A stretch of DNA of 64,000 nt from Hydractinia symbiolongicarpus (GCF_029227915.1 NC_079877.1:124001-188000), one strand, 5' to 3'. Positions 12,315-19,891 are shown, counted from the stretch's first letter. Notes: a model not told the origin generated them from the sequence alone. A program made the numbers and translations.

Positions 12315-13496
12315 TTATCTAAACAAATACCATATGAAATAACCCGTTGTCATAACAATCACAAGAGCGATCTTCTCATCTTCGTGTGTAGGAGGAGTAT
12401 CTTTGTGGTAAGGTGCAGTAATGTGTTTATCTGTAGTATCCACGTGGTGTACGGTAATGTGTTTATCAGGATGGATATCAGGATGATCGGGTGTTACCGG
12501 CTTCTTTTTAGTTATCTTATGTGATTCGGTAACATTGACCTTTCGATTGATACCAATGGTAAGATCTTCACTCGATATCAAAATCTTGTTGTTGTAACCC
12601 ACCACCCCTGTCTTAATTCTGAGATTCATGTCACTAGGTAACATATAAATACCTTGTCCAACCGAATAATCAACCTTACTTGAAGCGTAGTTTAACGTAT
12701 CCTGATAACGTTTAATGTCCTCCTGAATATCAACCCTACGGTTAACAATGTCCTCAAGGTTATTCATAAAAACTTTTTGGGCGGTCAGAGCACTTGAATC
12801 ATTACCGAGGATGGAGGATCGCGCTGAGGCTTGAGAACTAAGAACAAGATATGCATAGGCCCTGACACTGCTCGAGATCTTCACAAGGCCCGTTTTTGTA
12901 AATCCATCGGATTTTTCCACAATCCACCGCGTCATGGAGTCGTTTGTGAAATAACTTAACCCCGGAGTTGGATATTCTTTACGTCTTTTTTGATATGAGC
13001 TGAAAAAGTTCTGACCCCTGTATTTCATGGGGTTGGGATCAACTCCATAATCGCCGCAGATTTTTAAAAACTCCTCATTTGAATAGGGATTGTCGTATCG
13101 ATTGAAGCTATCCTCAAAGGGTAGAGGTGTCTGTAGGCGCTTAATGATTCGTCTAATGTGATAATACACATGAAAACGATATATTGACCTGACCATAGAT
13201 CTACCATCCTTCAGGTGTTCCGAACTTACCCCACAGGCACTTGAAGCGCACCAAGTGGCGAAATTTAGCTGGGTTTGCCATAATCTAAAAGGTTGCTCAT
13301 TCCAAATTCTCATACGTTGCGCGTTATGACTAAGTTCATAATTGGTAAAAATATTAGGAAAGGAAGCGGGGAAAGAGCCACTTTCAGACACAATAATGGC
13401 CTGTTTGTACAGATCCCTAGCGCTCAATATTTGAAGATCCCGCCCCTCATTTGGCTTATATGCCGCATTCAGGTTATATCTGAAAATGTCATCCAT
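12315..13496 (-). CDS. Conserved Polinton protein with C-terminal membrane anchor (393 aa)
   Basis: The 393-residue product starts at ATG 13496, 38 bp from the divergent capsid gene. Residues about 1-300 form a globular, aromatic-rich region, including an LWQTQLNFATWCASSACGVS stretch near residues 80-100. Residues about 320-372 are rich in His, Asp and Thr with repeats of the type DKHIT. The last 18 residues or so are hydrophobic (IALVIVMTTGYFIWYLF), giving a tail anchor. I judge it a structural or membrane-associated virion protein because it is paired with the capsid genes through a shared promoter region and is full length. I do not recognise a catalytic motif. It could be a second minor capsid or vertex protein. 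The gene is certain; its role is inferred. Confidence 0.8.
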   Translation of the reverse strand: MDDIFRYNLNAAYKPNEGRDLQILSARDLYKQAIIVSESGSFPASFPNIFTNYELSHNAQRMRIWNEQPFRLWQTQLNFATWCASSACGVSSEHLKDGRSMVRSIYRFHVYYHIRRIIKRLQTPLPFEDSFNRYDNPYSNEEFLKICGDYGVDPNPMKYRGQNFFSSYQKRRKEYPTPGLSYFTNDSMTRWIVEKSDGFTKTGLVKISSSVRAYAYLVLSSQASARSSILGNDSSALTAQKVFMNNLEDIVNRRVDIQEDIKRYQDTLNYASSKVDYSVGQGIYMLPSDMNLRIKTGVVGYNNKILISSEDLTIGINRKVNVTESHKITKKKPVTPDHPDIHPDKHITVHHVDTTDKHITAPYHKDTPPTHEDEKIALVIVMTTGYFIWYLFR

Positions 13497-13534
13497 TCTT
13501 TGATTTAAATATATTCACAATCTCTAATATAATA
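13497..13534. promoter_or_regulatory. 38-bp divergent promoter region
   Basis: Only 38 bp separate the start codons of the minus 393-aa gene and the plus minor capsid gene. The plus side carries CTAATATAATA at 13524-13534, abutting the ATG. The minus side carries a TTTAAAT core. The same two motifs recur in the divergent gap at 19365-19405, which argues that they are real promoter elements of one expression class. Confidence 0.65.
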
Positions 13535-14098
13535 ATGTATATCACAATAAAGGACGTAAATAGCGAGAAGAAAATCTATTTGTATCAACCGATAGACAAC
13601 TCACATGGTACAAAGGAGGTTGCGATCGTGGAGACGTTTTCAGATAATGTCACATATGTAGCTACAGCTCCAATAGATATACCCTTGGCCGATGTAGTTA
13701 CCACGGTTAGGTTACAACAGCGTCAGCACTACACGGGTAGGGAGTTGAATTCAATCGTGAGAGGTGATATAAAATCAACACAACTAGCTAGAAACTCTAA
13801 GTTGAGTAAAATATTCAATATGGAGGGTGTAACGGAACTACATTTTAATCTTAATGAATTGGATAACTCGTTAAATCTTAAAGATGGTGAATATAGCAAC
13901 AACCTGATGACATATCATATATCCGAGTATGGTGGTGATTTTACATATATTGAACCGAAAAATCCGCAATATAAGAAACTAAAGAAAGGTTTACTTCAAT
14001 CACTTACCATGAGAGTCACAGGTCAGGATGGTAAGGTGCTATGGGGTGGTATGAAGACAACAGTTACCATTCACATAAGAGATACGGCGTACAGATGA
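13535..14098 (+). CDS. Probable minor capsid (penton-type) protein
   Basis: The 187-residue product starts at ATG 13535. It contains no cysteine, no membrane segment and is rich in beta-strand-like stretches, ending in a strand-turn-strand pattern (SLTMRVTGQDGKVLWGG, then TVTIHIRD). That, and its position directly before the major capsid gene, fits the single jelly-roll minor capsid protein that Polintons encode next to the major capsid protein. The absence of cysteine rules out the adenain-type protease. The assignment rests on composition, size and order rather than on a catalytic motif; structure prediction would be decisive. Expression is probably from the 38-bp divergent promoter, co-oriented with major capsid and ATPase. 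Confidence 0.68.
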   Translation: MYITIKDVNSEKKIYLYQPIDNSHGTKEVAIVETFSDNVTYVATAPIDIPLADVVTTVRLQQRQHYTGRELNSIVRGDIKSTQLARNSKLSKIFNMEGVTELHFNLNELDNSLNLKDGEYSNNLMTYHISEYGGDFTYIEPKNPQYKKLKKGLLQSLTMRVTGQDGKVLWGGMKTTVTIHIRDTAYR

Positions 14099-14153
14099 TA
14101 CCGTAGCATTAACCGAATTAAAGTAAAATAAAATAAAAGTAATATGGAATAGC

Positions 14154-15473
14154 ATGGAATACGGGAAAAAGTTAAACCCAGAGCGTTCACTTAGGATCGC
14201 ACATGGCGTAAAAGGAACGCATCAAAAAGTAATTGTCACTCACAACCCGAGTGAGATTGATCAGAACCAGTTACTCCTGATTAGGTTCCCTAATTTAGGT
14301 AACGATGATGTCATTGTTCCTGGTACTTCGAAAATAAGTTTCGACGTTGAACTCGAGTCAAAAGTCGACACGAAGAGAACATTGGTCTCTAACATAGGGA
14401 GGGCAATTGTTAAAAAGCTAGCTATCAAGTTCGAGGGTACCGAGATTCTGAGCATTGATGACTTTGATCTTTTCGGGTGCTACAGAGATTTATGGTTAAC
14501 CAAGTCCGAAAAAAGAAATGCAATAAGACAAGGTATCATCTTTGATGAAGGGTGTACAGAAAACTGTATGAAACTGAGAGTTGGAGCCGCGGATAAAGAC
14601 GCATCAGAGGTAGCGGACAAAGCTATTTATGATGCATACAAAAACAAGTTCACCATACCACTAGATTTTGAAATGTTGGATAGCACGATCCCATATTATC
14701 AGGCTGGATTAGGTAATAGGCTGTGTTATGAGATAACATTCAACAATTATGACAGGGTAGTATTATCAACACCAACCAAACCTTCCGGTGCCACATCGGC
14801 ACCCGCGCCGGATGCTAAATACAAAATCTCCAACATATCTCTCGAATATGAGATTGTGACACAACCCACACTCGCCAGATTCATTTCAAATGAATACCAA
14901 AACATGGCCGTACTCTATGACAGATTTCTGAGACATAGAAAAATTAGGGTGGACAAGTCGGACACAACGTGGAATTGGTCATTCAATACACCGTGCAAGT
15001 CCCTGAAGGGTATATTGGTTCTGTTTGAGGAAGAGAAAGCTTACAAACGAGATACCGGTAGGTTCTACAATCCTAAGATCAAAAAGGTATCCGCCATAGT
15101 TGAGGGTAAGCCTAACCAACTTTTCGCCCAGGGGATGCAACCGTTTGAGCATTATGGTGAAATATGCAAGTATTTCGCGGAGGGCAAACAAAGGGATGGC
15201 AACGCCGGTGAAATACAAAAACATCTGCAACTACATGATGTGAAGGTCGCGGACTACCTAACCACGAAATATGCTCTATGGCTGGATTTCAGAACCATAG
15301 ATGAAAACTCACTGCACGGGACCGGCCGACGGATTGAAAATGCGAGCGAGGGGATCACACTGCAAGTTGAAAAGACGGCCGAAACCGCAGGATCCTTAAA
15401 CGCCTACATATATCTAATCATGGATGCTCAATTAAATATTGAAAACGGTGAAATTATGGATGTACTATATTAA
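14154..15473 (+). CDS. MCP: Major capsid protein, double jelly-roll type
   Basis: The 439-residue protein starts at ATG 14154, 55 bp after the minor capsid gene. It is beta-rich with the character of Polinton major capsid proteins: an N-terminal QNQLLLIRFPNLG region, a GTSKISFDVELES strand pair, an IGRAIVKKLAIKFEGTEIL segment, a mid-protein IPLDFEMLDSTIPYYQAGLG stretch and a C-terminal LNAYIYLIMDAQLNIENG. The family forms trimeric capsomers of an icosahedral shell. There are no frame breaks. The stop codon is followed after one base by the ATPase start codon, so the two are tightly linked, probably on one transcript or with abutting signals. Identification is from sequence character, length and neighbours. 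Confidence 0.87.
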   Translation: MEYGKKLNPERSLRIAHGVKGTHQKVIVTHNPSEIDQNQLLLIRFPNLGNDDVIVPGTSKISFDVELESKVDTKRTLVSNIGRAIVKKLAIKFEGTEILSIDDFDLFGCYRDLWLTKSEKRNAIRQGIIFDEGCTENCMKLRVGAADKDASEVADKAIYDAYKNKFTIPLDFEMLDSTIPYYQAGLGNRLCYEITFNNYDRVVLSTPTKPSGATSAPAPDAKYKISNISLEYEIVTQPTLARFISNEYQNMAVLYDRFLRHRKIRVDKSDTTWNWSFNTPCKSLKGILVLFEEEKAYKRDTGRFYNPKIKKVSAIVEGKPNQLFAQGMQPFEHYGEICKYFAEGKQRDGNAGEIQKHLQLHDVKVADYLTTKYALWLDFRTIDENSLHGTGRRIENASEGITLQVEKTAETAGSLNAYIYLIMDAQLNIENGEIMDVLY

Positions 15474-15474
15474 G

Positions 15475-16071
15475 ATGGACTACATGAAAGATCCTCACAC
15501 GGCACTATTCGTCGGTCCAACGGGCTGCGGAAAATCCAAACGCGTAGTAACACTGCTGGAGAGTGAATACTTTGATCACTTCGATTTCATTGTGATTATA
15601 TGTCCAACATTAAGATGGAACAAGACATATATGGGGAGTAACTGGTTCTGGAGGGATAGATATGTGATTCTAATTGAGCCCATGGGCATGTTGTATGAAT
15701 GGATTCAAAAGATGACGGATTTCTATGCCGGGTACAAAACATTATTCCTGATCGACGACATCATCGCGGATGAGAAACTGGACAAAAAGAGGCAACCGCT
15801 TCTGGAGCTGGCCATCAGCGGTCGGCATCGAAACCACACCATGTGGCTACTCACACAATCATACACCGCGATACCGAAGAACTTACGAAGGCAGGCAAAA
15901 ATGTTATATGTGTGGTATCCGAAGGACAGACATGATCTTGAAACCATCCACGAAGAGAATGATGTCATTGAATCGTCGGAGATCCAGAAGGTTAAGGAAA
16001 GGCTGAAAGATGGCAAATATACACATTTAGTCATGAGGATGGAACATCCAAGAACTCACGTGATTTGCTAG
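15475..16071 (+). CDS. ATPase: DNA-packaging ATPase, A32/FtsK-HerA type
   Basis: The 198-residue protein has a Walker A motif GPTGCGKS at residues 14-21, a Walker B motif LFLIDD at 90-95 and a downstream LLTQSY (125-130) in the position of the sensor or glutamine motif. This combination and short length fit the packaging ATPases of Polintons, virophages and other double jelly-roll viruses, which drive genome DNA into the capsid. I start it at ATG 15475, one base after the capsid stop codon; an in-frame ATG at 15460 lies inside the capsid gene and is less likely. A hairpin (16083-16107) follows the stop codon. The key nucleotide-binding residues are all present. Confidence 0.94.
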   Translation: MDYMKDPHTALFVGPTGCGKSKRVVTLLESEYFDHFDFIVIICPTLRWNKTYMGSNWFWRDRYVILIEPMGMLYEWIQKMTDFYAGYKTLFLIDDIIADEKLDKKRQPLLELAISGRHRNHTMWLLTQSYTAIPKNLRRQAKMLYVWYPKDRHDLETIHEENDVIESSEIQKVKERLKDGKYTHLVMRMEHPRTHVIC

Positions 16072-16082
16072 ATTGGAAGTTT

Positions 16083-16107
16083 TTTGTTACAATGGTCTTG
16101 TAACAAA
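16083..16107. terminator. Hairpin, TTTGTTAC family, 3' of ATPase
   Basis: TTTGTTAC (16083-16090) pairs with GTAACAAA (16100-16107) around a 9-nt loop, 11 bp after the ATPase stop codon. It shares its arm sequence with hairpins at 20874, 21749, 23250 and 24111. The recurrence at gene ends suggests a transcript 3'-end signal. Confidence 0.62.
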
Positions 16108-16182
16108 TCTATAGGAAAACTACAGTACTATCCTATAGACCCTTGTAACAAATCTATAGGAAAACTACAGTACTATCCTATA
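16097..16182. repeat. 45-bp direct repeat upstream of the 201-aa gene
   Basis: A unit beginning CTTGTAACAAATCTATAGG occurs at 16097 and again at 16142 (period 45), ending just before ATG 16183. Each unit includes an inverted repeat CTATAGGA...TCCTATA. The first copy also provides the right arm of the ATPase hairpin. The repeat may be a duplicated promoter or operator-like site. Confidence 0.85.
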
Positions 16183-16788
16183 ATGATAGAATATATAAAT
16201 TTCATATTACTGGTGATAGCTGTAGTGCTATTGCTGGTATTGGTTAGTTTCTGTCTTTTTTGTATTAAAAAATACCTATGGCTATTGAAAATGGCTGAAA
16301 CGGTAATTGACAACCTAATTTTTATCGATGAACAGGATGATGGGAAGAGACAGAAATTGCTCGAGTGCGTGCTGACCGGGAATAGCAAGTTATATCTTGG
16401 TAAGATGTATACGGAGGTGGAGATACAGAAGCTCAAGAATGATGAGGTGGATAAACTGTTCACCATATACGAGGCTAAACTATCCGGTCAAATGGTTAAG
16501 TCTTTAGGACAGTCAATAATCCACATGTACTCCATGGGCGCCTGTACAGCCCTGGGTATAAAAAATCAAAAAGCTCTGAGTGATGACCTGGAGAATGATC
16601 CATTCCTAAACTCGGCACTCCAAAGGTTCACATGTGATTTATATTATAAGTTCGGATCACTACTATCACCAATCAGTGTAGGTTTAATAACAGGTAGGCA
16701 TTATATCGCGGGAAAAAATTTAAACAATATCGATACGGATACTAAAGATGTCGGATACTCCAGTTCAGGTGACAACGAAGAACCCTAA
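16183..16788 (+). CDS. Membrane-anchored protein, function unknown (201 aa)
   Basis: I start the gene at ATG 16183, after the 45-bp direct repeats; the open frame upstream encodes only that repeat. The 201-residue protein has an N-terminal transmembrane segment (about residues 4-27, mostly Ile, Leu and Val) followed by a cysteine-containing juxtamembrane stretch and a largely helical domain with MYSMGACTALG and GSLLSPISVGLITG segments. This is a type II or signal-anchored protein. It lies in the virion-gene run after the ATPase, and its 3' end overlaps the next gene by 41 bp in another frame. I do not recognise a family with a known activity; a minor virion membrane protein is plausible. Confidence 0.72.
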   Translation: MIEYINFILLVIAVVLLLVLVSFCLFCIKKYLWLLKMAETVIDNLIFIDEQDDGKRQKLLECVLTGNSKLYLGKMYTEVEIQKLKNDEVDKLFTIYEAKLSGQMVKSLGQSIIHMYSMGACTALGIKNQKALSDDLENDPFLNSALQRFTCDLYYKFGSLLSPISVGLITGRHYIAGKNLNNIDTDTKDVGYSSSGDNEEP

Positions 16789-17161
16789 AAAGGTTGAGGC
16801 GGGTAAGAGACTGGCCGAATACAACCGTAAAAAGAGGGAGGATTATAAAAGATTGCTCATGGCACAGACGGAGGTACAGTCGGCACCTCAGACACAAACC
16901 CAGCCGGCACCTCAGACACACTCAGCACCCCAGACACAGTTGGAGGATCCTAAGGATATTGTCATTGAGGATTCTGTGACAGATGGTCCCAAAGGTGGGG
17001 TTAACAACTACGCAATAATGGGCGGCGGTGTTATAGTCATGGTAATAATTGGAGCGTTGGTGGTGATGAGGAACAACACCTCGCAGAGTAAGGTGAAGGA
17101 TACCCCGCCGAGAGCTCCATCGGACACTAAAAAAACTAGGAGTAAACTTGAAATGGAATAA
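16748..17161 (+). CDS. Single-pass membrane protein with PQTQ repeats (137 aa)
   Basis: The 137-residue product starts at ATG 16748 inside the end of the preceding gene (41-bp overlap). Residues 13-40 are basic and helical, residues 46-64 are a low-complexity run of PQTQ/PQTH units, and residues 88-107 form one transmembrane segment (GGGVIVMVIIGALVVM). The tail is basic. No enzyme motif is present. The overlap and common orientation suggest co-expression with the flanking virion genes. The gene is followed by a perfect 18-bp palindrome at 17166-17183. Function is unknown. Confidence 0.7.
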   Translation: MSDTPVQVTTKNPKKVEAGKRLAEYNRKKREDYKRLLMAQTEVQSAPQTQTQPAPQTHSAPQTQLEDPKDIVIEDSVTDGPKGGVNNYAIMGGGVIVMVIIGALVVMRNNTSQSKVKDTPPRAPSDTKKTRSKLEME

Positions 17162-17165
17162 AGGG

Positions 17166-17183
17166 ATAATATCGCGATATTAT
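17166..17183. terminator. Perfect 18-bp palindrome between genes
   Basis: The self-complementary sequence ATAATATCGCGATATTAT begins 5 bp after a stop codon and ends 19 bp before the next start codon. It could be a 3'-end signal for the 137-aa gene or a dimeric binding site in the promoter of the next one. It does not share the TTTGTTAC arm. Confidence 0.5.
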
Positions 17184-17193
17184 AATCTCGAAG

Positions 17194-17202
17194 TATATAA
17201 AC
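17194..17202 (+). promoter_or_regulatory. TATATAAAC box abutting start codon
   Basis: TATATAAAC sits immediately before ATG 17203. The identical nine bases abut ATG 17604 at 17595-17603, and an ATATAAAC variant lies 3 bp before the minus start at 12059. A TATA-like core directly against the ATG implies either a very short leader or an initiator-type element. Confidence 0.5.
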
Positions 17203-17430
17203 ATGGATAAGAAAAGTATAGTAAACGATATTTATAAGGCATCGGTCGTATGCGTTTTCGCCGTAGGCTATTCAATGCTCGGGAAAAAGGTATTAAAAAT
17301 GACACCACCCTCAATTCAGAAATTTGACCTGGAAGATACCGGAAAGCTTGTAGCCATAGTCGCCGCAAGTGAAATGACAAGAGAATATCTAGTTAAGCAA
17401 AAAATTATACCTGAAACTATAAATATATAA
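17203..17430 (+). CDS. Small hydrophobic-segment protein (75 aa)
   Basis: The 75-residue ORF follows a TATATAAAC box. Residues about 12-30 are hydrophobic (VVCVFAVGYSML) and could span a membrane; the remainder is an amphipathic helix-like stretch (KLVAIVAASEMTREYLV). It sits in the run of compact virion-type genes, and its stop codon overlaps the next start in a TAATG junction. No known motif is visible. Tight spacing, promoter motif and intact frame support it as a real gene. Confidence 0.65.
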   Translation: MDKKSIVNDIYKASVVCVFAVGYSMLGKKVLKMTPPSIQKFDLEDTGKLVAIVAASEMTREYLVKQKIIPETINI

Positions 17431-17573
17431 TGTTGCGAATACTGGAATGGTTGGTCTGGGTTTTATGCCAGCGCAAGAAAGTTGAGAGGATTTTACCCAA
17501 GGTGGAATACATCGATACCGAGGTCATAGACGACTCTGATGTCATGGACTCTGAAGCTATCGTATTAAAATAA
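17430..17573 (+). CDS. Micro-ORF, 47 aa, overlapping TAATG junction
   Basis: An ATG at 17430 shares its A with the preceding stop codon (TAATG). The 47-residue product starts with a hydrophobic, tryptophan-rich helix (LEWLVWVLC), passes a basic QRKKVERI segment and ends in an acidic tail (DTEVIDDSDVMDSE). It fills the gap between the 75-aa gene and the TATATAAAC box of the next gene, with its TAA at 17571-17573. Placement and amphipathic pattern favour a real small membrane-associated protein, but its size leaves room for chance. Confidence 0.45.
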   Translation: MLRILEWLVWVLCQRKKVERILPKVEYIDTEVIDDSDVMDSEAIVLK

Positions 17574-17594
17574 CGCCACTATATTATACCGGAT

Positions 17595-17603
17595 TATATA
17601 AAC
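17595..17603 (+). promoter_or_regulatory. TATATAAAC box abutting start codon
   Basis: Second exact copy of the nine-base box, directly before ATG 17604. The gap after the 47-aa ORF is only 30 bp, so this is the only promoter-like sequence available to the gene. Confidence 0.5.
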
Positions 17604-18029
17604 ATGGCTTCAATTGCAATGATGTTGGGAGGTGCCTTCGCGAACGCTTTGGCCTTCACCGGATCAAGCTACCTCTTTTCAAGTTTATCAAAGGATAGGA
17701 TAGATAAGGAACGGAAGCGGCATGATCTGGCCATAGAGCAGCTGCAAAAGGCTCAGGTTATATGGCAACGTAAAAGACAAGAGAGGGTTGACTTTATCAA
17801 TAAGAAGCTCAGACTTGAGAAGAAGGCCGAGGGTAAATTCACGGAGCTGGATGACGCGATGCGGGAATATAAAAAAGTATTTGGAGGATCACCTCTCACA
17901 GATATTCCGCACAGGCCCGTATTGAGCGACTTTTATACACCCAGCAATGGCCAGCATGAACGGGAATTGGCATTTATCGCGCTAAGCATGATCGGTGTCG
18001 GGGGTGCCGTGTGGTATTTCGAAAAATAG
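17604..18029 (+). CDS. Conserved small coiled-coil/membrane protein (141 aa)
   Basis: The 141-residue protein has an N-terminal small-residue hydrophobic stretch (about residues 3-25), a basic coiled-coil-like region (about 30-80, with RKRHDLAIEQLQKAQ and IWQRKRQERVDFI segments), a linker and a C-terminal hydrophobic segment (ELAFIALSMIGVGGAVWYF, about 120-139). I regard it as a conserved Polinton small protein of unknown activity, probably virion- or membrane-associated. It converges with the 426-aa minus-strand gene, and a perfect hairpin (18047-18071) lies in the 54-bp gap. Confidence 0.75.
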   Translation: MASIAMMLGGAFANALAFTGSSYLFSSLSKDRIDKERKRHDLAIEQLQKAQVIWQRKRQERVDFINKKLRLEKKAEGKFTELDDAMREYKKVFGGSPLTDIPHRPVLSDFYTPSNGQHERELAFIALSMIGVGGAVWYFEK

Positions 18030-18046
18030 TACTATGCCGCGGGTAT

Positions 18047-18071
18047 TATGTTACATGTGTCATGTAACATA
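18047..18071. terminator. Perfect 11-bp hairpin between convergent genes
   Basis: TATGTTACATG (18047-18057) pairs perfectly with CATGTAACATA (18061-18071) across a 3-nt loop. It lies between the 3' ends of convergent genes, a position suited to bidirectional transcript ending. The GTTAC/GTAAC core is shared with the TTTGTTAC hairpin family. Confidence 0.65.
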
Positions 18072-18083
18072 TATTCAGTATGG

Positions 18084-19364
18084 CTAACGCTTTGTAACCA
18101 TGTAGGTGTATATCAGACCTCCGATTCCAACTATCAAAGCCCACAGGTTTTGACTCAACCAACCGACCGCTTCCTTTGCTCTATTTAGGATCCACGATAC
18201 GATGGATCCAATTATACCGGGCAGTGATGCGGCTGCGGCACCGGCTAATCTACCTAGGAGAGATCCCAGCGCGCTCAGCTTGTTCTTTATCCATTCCCTC
18301 GCACCGCCCTCGGTTTTTTCATGATTTTTTGTATTACCGGTGGATGACCCCCCACCCCCTGGTGTCAAAGTTTCAACTAGAAGGCCGATAACCATACCAA
18401 ATGCCGTTAGTACACTGACGATGGTGATACCCTGCTCACGGAATAGCGTTCGTATCTTTTCACCCAATGTAGTTTCTTTGTCAAGTACTTTGGTAATCGT
18501 CTCCCTGATGTTTTTTATTTGACTGTTAAGTTTACCTTTGAGAATATCGATAATCTCTTGCCGGCCTTTCAACTCATTTTGCAAACCTTTCAACCTTTCT
18601 TTCGCTTCATTTTGTTGTTCCTCGGTCATATTTGGTGTGTTTTCCATCTCTTCCAACTTGTTTTTTTCTCTGTCAATATGCTGTTCGAGCTGAACTTTTT
18701 TTGCAACTTCATCCTGAAGACTTCCTCTTATGTTTCTCAATGATCTATCCAATCCTAGCAATTCACGCATAGGATATTCAAATAGATCACCAGTCTGGGT
18801 TGCTTCATGGTCTACAGATTGTTGTTTGACCAATGAAATTAAATCTTCCGCACTGTTCACAACATCTCCAGACATGGTTTCTAATTCTATATCCGTCGCA
18901 TTCTCTATTTTATCCGGTGATGGTAGTCTCTCTTCTATTTTGTTTAGCATAGCGGCCTGTCGGGGGGTAATACTACCTTTCGGTATATCAAACCCCAAAC
19001 TGCGCAGCCTTTTCTTGCCCAGTATATCCGCAATGGTGCCGACGGTCCTTAGAGATCCACCATTTGTCAGAGGTCTGTTATCACCCTTGTAGTATAATTC
19101 ACGACCACGAGACTCAAACAGATCGGTATGTATCACGCTCGGGTTCTCGTTTGGATATATAGTTAGTAGCTTCTCATAGAGCGATTTAACCAGCTCACTG
19201 GTAACTCTGGAGCGCAGAGAGGTTTCTCCACCGAATGATGTCTCCTCATCGGGAGTATGTATCTGTACTCGTGTGCGTTCCCTCGGTACCAGAGGTGTGG
19301 AGTCATCGGTACCCTCGTCGGGTTGGTCGTGGTCACCAAACGGATCAATATCAATGTCCGCCAT
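18084..19364 (-). CDS. Coiled-coil protein with C-terminal membrane segments (426 aa)
   Basis: The 426-residue product starts at ATG 19364. The first 60 residues are acidic and probably disordered. A helical region follows, then a long coiled coil at about residues 210-300 (heptad-rich Glu, Lys, Leu and Gln). Hydrophobic segments follow: one near 315-335 (TIVSVLTAFGMVIGLLV), a Gly/Ala-rich stretch near 370-395 and a terminal one near 405-422 (LWALIVGIGGLIYTYMV). A Gly-rich linker separates the first two. The architecture suggests a virion membrane, tail-fibre-like or membrane-remodelling protein, but I cannot assign it. It is transcribed opposite to the genes on both sides and shares a 41-bp divergent promoter with the 161-aa gene. 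Confidence 0.78.
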   Translation of the reverse strand: MADIDIDPFGDHDQPDEGTDDSTPLVPRERTRVQIHTPDEETSFGGETSLRSRVTSELVKSLYEKLLTIYPNENPSVIHTDLFESRGRELYYKGDNRPLTNGGSLRTVGTIADILGKKRLRSLGFDIPKGSITPRQAAMLNKIEERLPSPDKIENATDIELETMSGDVVNSAEDLISLVKQQSVDHEATQTGDLFEYPMRELLGLDRSLRNIRGSLQDEVAKKVQLEQHIDREKNKLEEMENTPNMTEEQQNEAKERLKGLQNELKGRQEIIDILKGKLNSQIKNIRETITKVLDKETTLGEKIRTLFREQGITIVSVLTAFGMVIGLLVETLTPGGGGSSTGNTKNHEKTEGGAREWIKNKLSALGSLLGRLAGAAAASLPGIIGSIVSWILNRAKEAVGWLSQNLWALIVGIGGLIYTYMVTKR

Positions 19365-19405
19365 TATTTTATTTAAAGGATAGTTTTTTTCCTAATATAA
19401 TAGAA
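19365..19405. promoter_or_regulatory. 41-bp divergent promoter region
   Basis: This gap separates the minus 426-aa and plus 161-aa start codons. CTAATATAATA at 19392-19402 lies 3 bp before the plus ATG and is identical to the element before the minor capsid gene. The minus side reads CCTTTAAATAAAATA before its ATG, again with a TTTAAAT core. A run of seven T precedes the plus-side box. Confidence 0.65.
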
Positions 19406-19891
19406 ATGGCAGAGAGTTCTAGTACCAGAGAAGAAACTTTTAAAACGGATATATCCAATTCCCAACTTGAGGAGCTGGTGAAATTACGAGGCAAGTTCCA
19501 AGACAGGACACACGAACACGGAGGATCTCTGATCATATGGTCGATTCTAGAGGGATTATCCGGAACCGCAGCAATTACCGGCTCGATAGCGACCGCGGTG
19601 ACCATTATTAGAAATTTGGGCGGTACCCATGGAAATTACATGTGGAATTCGGGTATGTGTCTATTGGGCTCGGCTTCCTATGCGGTTACCGCCCAATATG
19701 TTAGGACATATCGGGAGAAACTTATCAAATTAAGAGCCGCATATCGCGTTGTACAAAATGCCATCGATGTTTTCGATAAAACGCTACTATGGCACACTCG
19801 GATCTGTAGAGTCAATTTTGAGAATTTGTGTGATACGTATCATAGAACTCTCAAGGATCTGGATAAACTGGATATAGGTTATTTAGAGTAA
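19406..19891 (+). CDS. Two-hydrophobic-segment protein, paralogue A (161 aa)
   Basis: The start is ATG 19406, chosen because the CTAATATAATA box precedes it; the longer open frame runs back through the divergent gene. The 161-residue protein has a helical NSQLEELVKLRGKF segment (residues 18-31), hydrophobic segments at about 41-68 and 82-98, and a C-terminal helical region with YREKLIKLRAAY. The following gene has the same order and motifs, so the two are paralogues by tandem duplication. A membrane protein with a hairpin topology is likely; function is unknown. Confidence 0.75.
   Translation: MAESSSTREETFKTDISNSQLEELVKLRGKFQDRTHEHGGSLIIWSILEGLSGTAAITGSIATAVTIIRNLGGTHGNYMWNSGMCLLGSASYAVTAQYVRTYREKLIKLRAAYRVVQNAIDVFDKTLLWHTRICRVNFENLCDTYHRTLKDLDKLDIGYLE

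Noticed and set aside
13535-14098. Adenain-type protease for the 187-aa capsid-side protein
   Set aside because: The protein has no cysteine, so it cannot be a cysteine protease; a beta-rich capsid protein fits better.
15439-15474. Upstream extension of the ATPase frame into the capsid gene
   Set aside because: It would start at TTG; the ATG at 15475 directly after the capsid stop codon gives a normal family start just before Walker A.
19235-19405. N-terminal extension of the 161-aa gene
   Set aside because: It overlaps the divergent 426-aa gene antisense and passes through the shared promoter; the paralogue also begins MAE at the chosen site.
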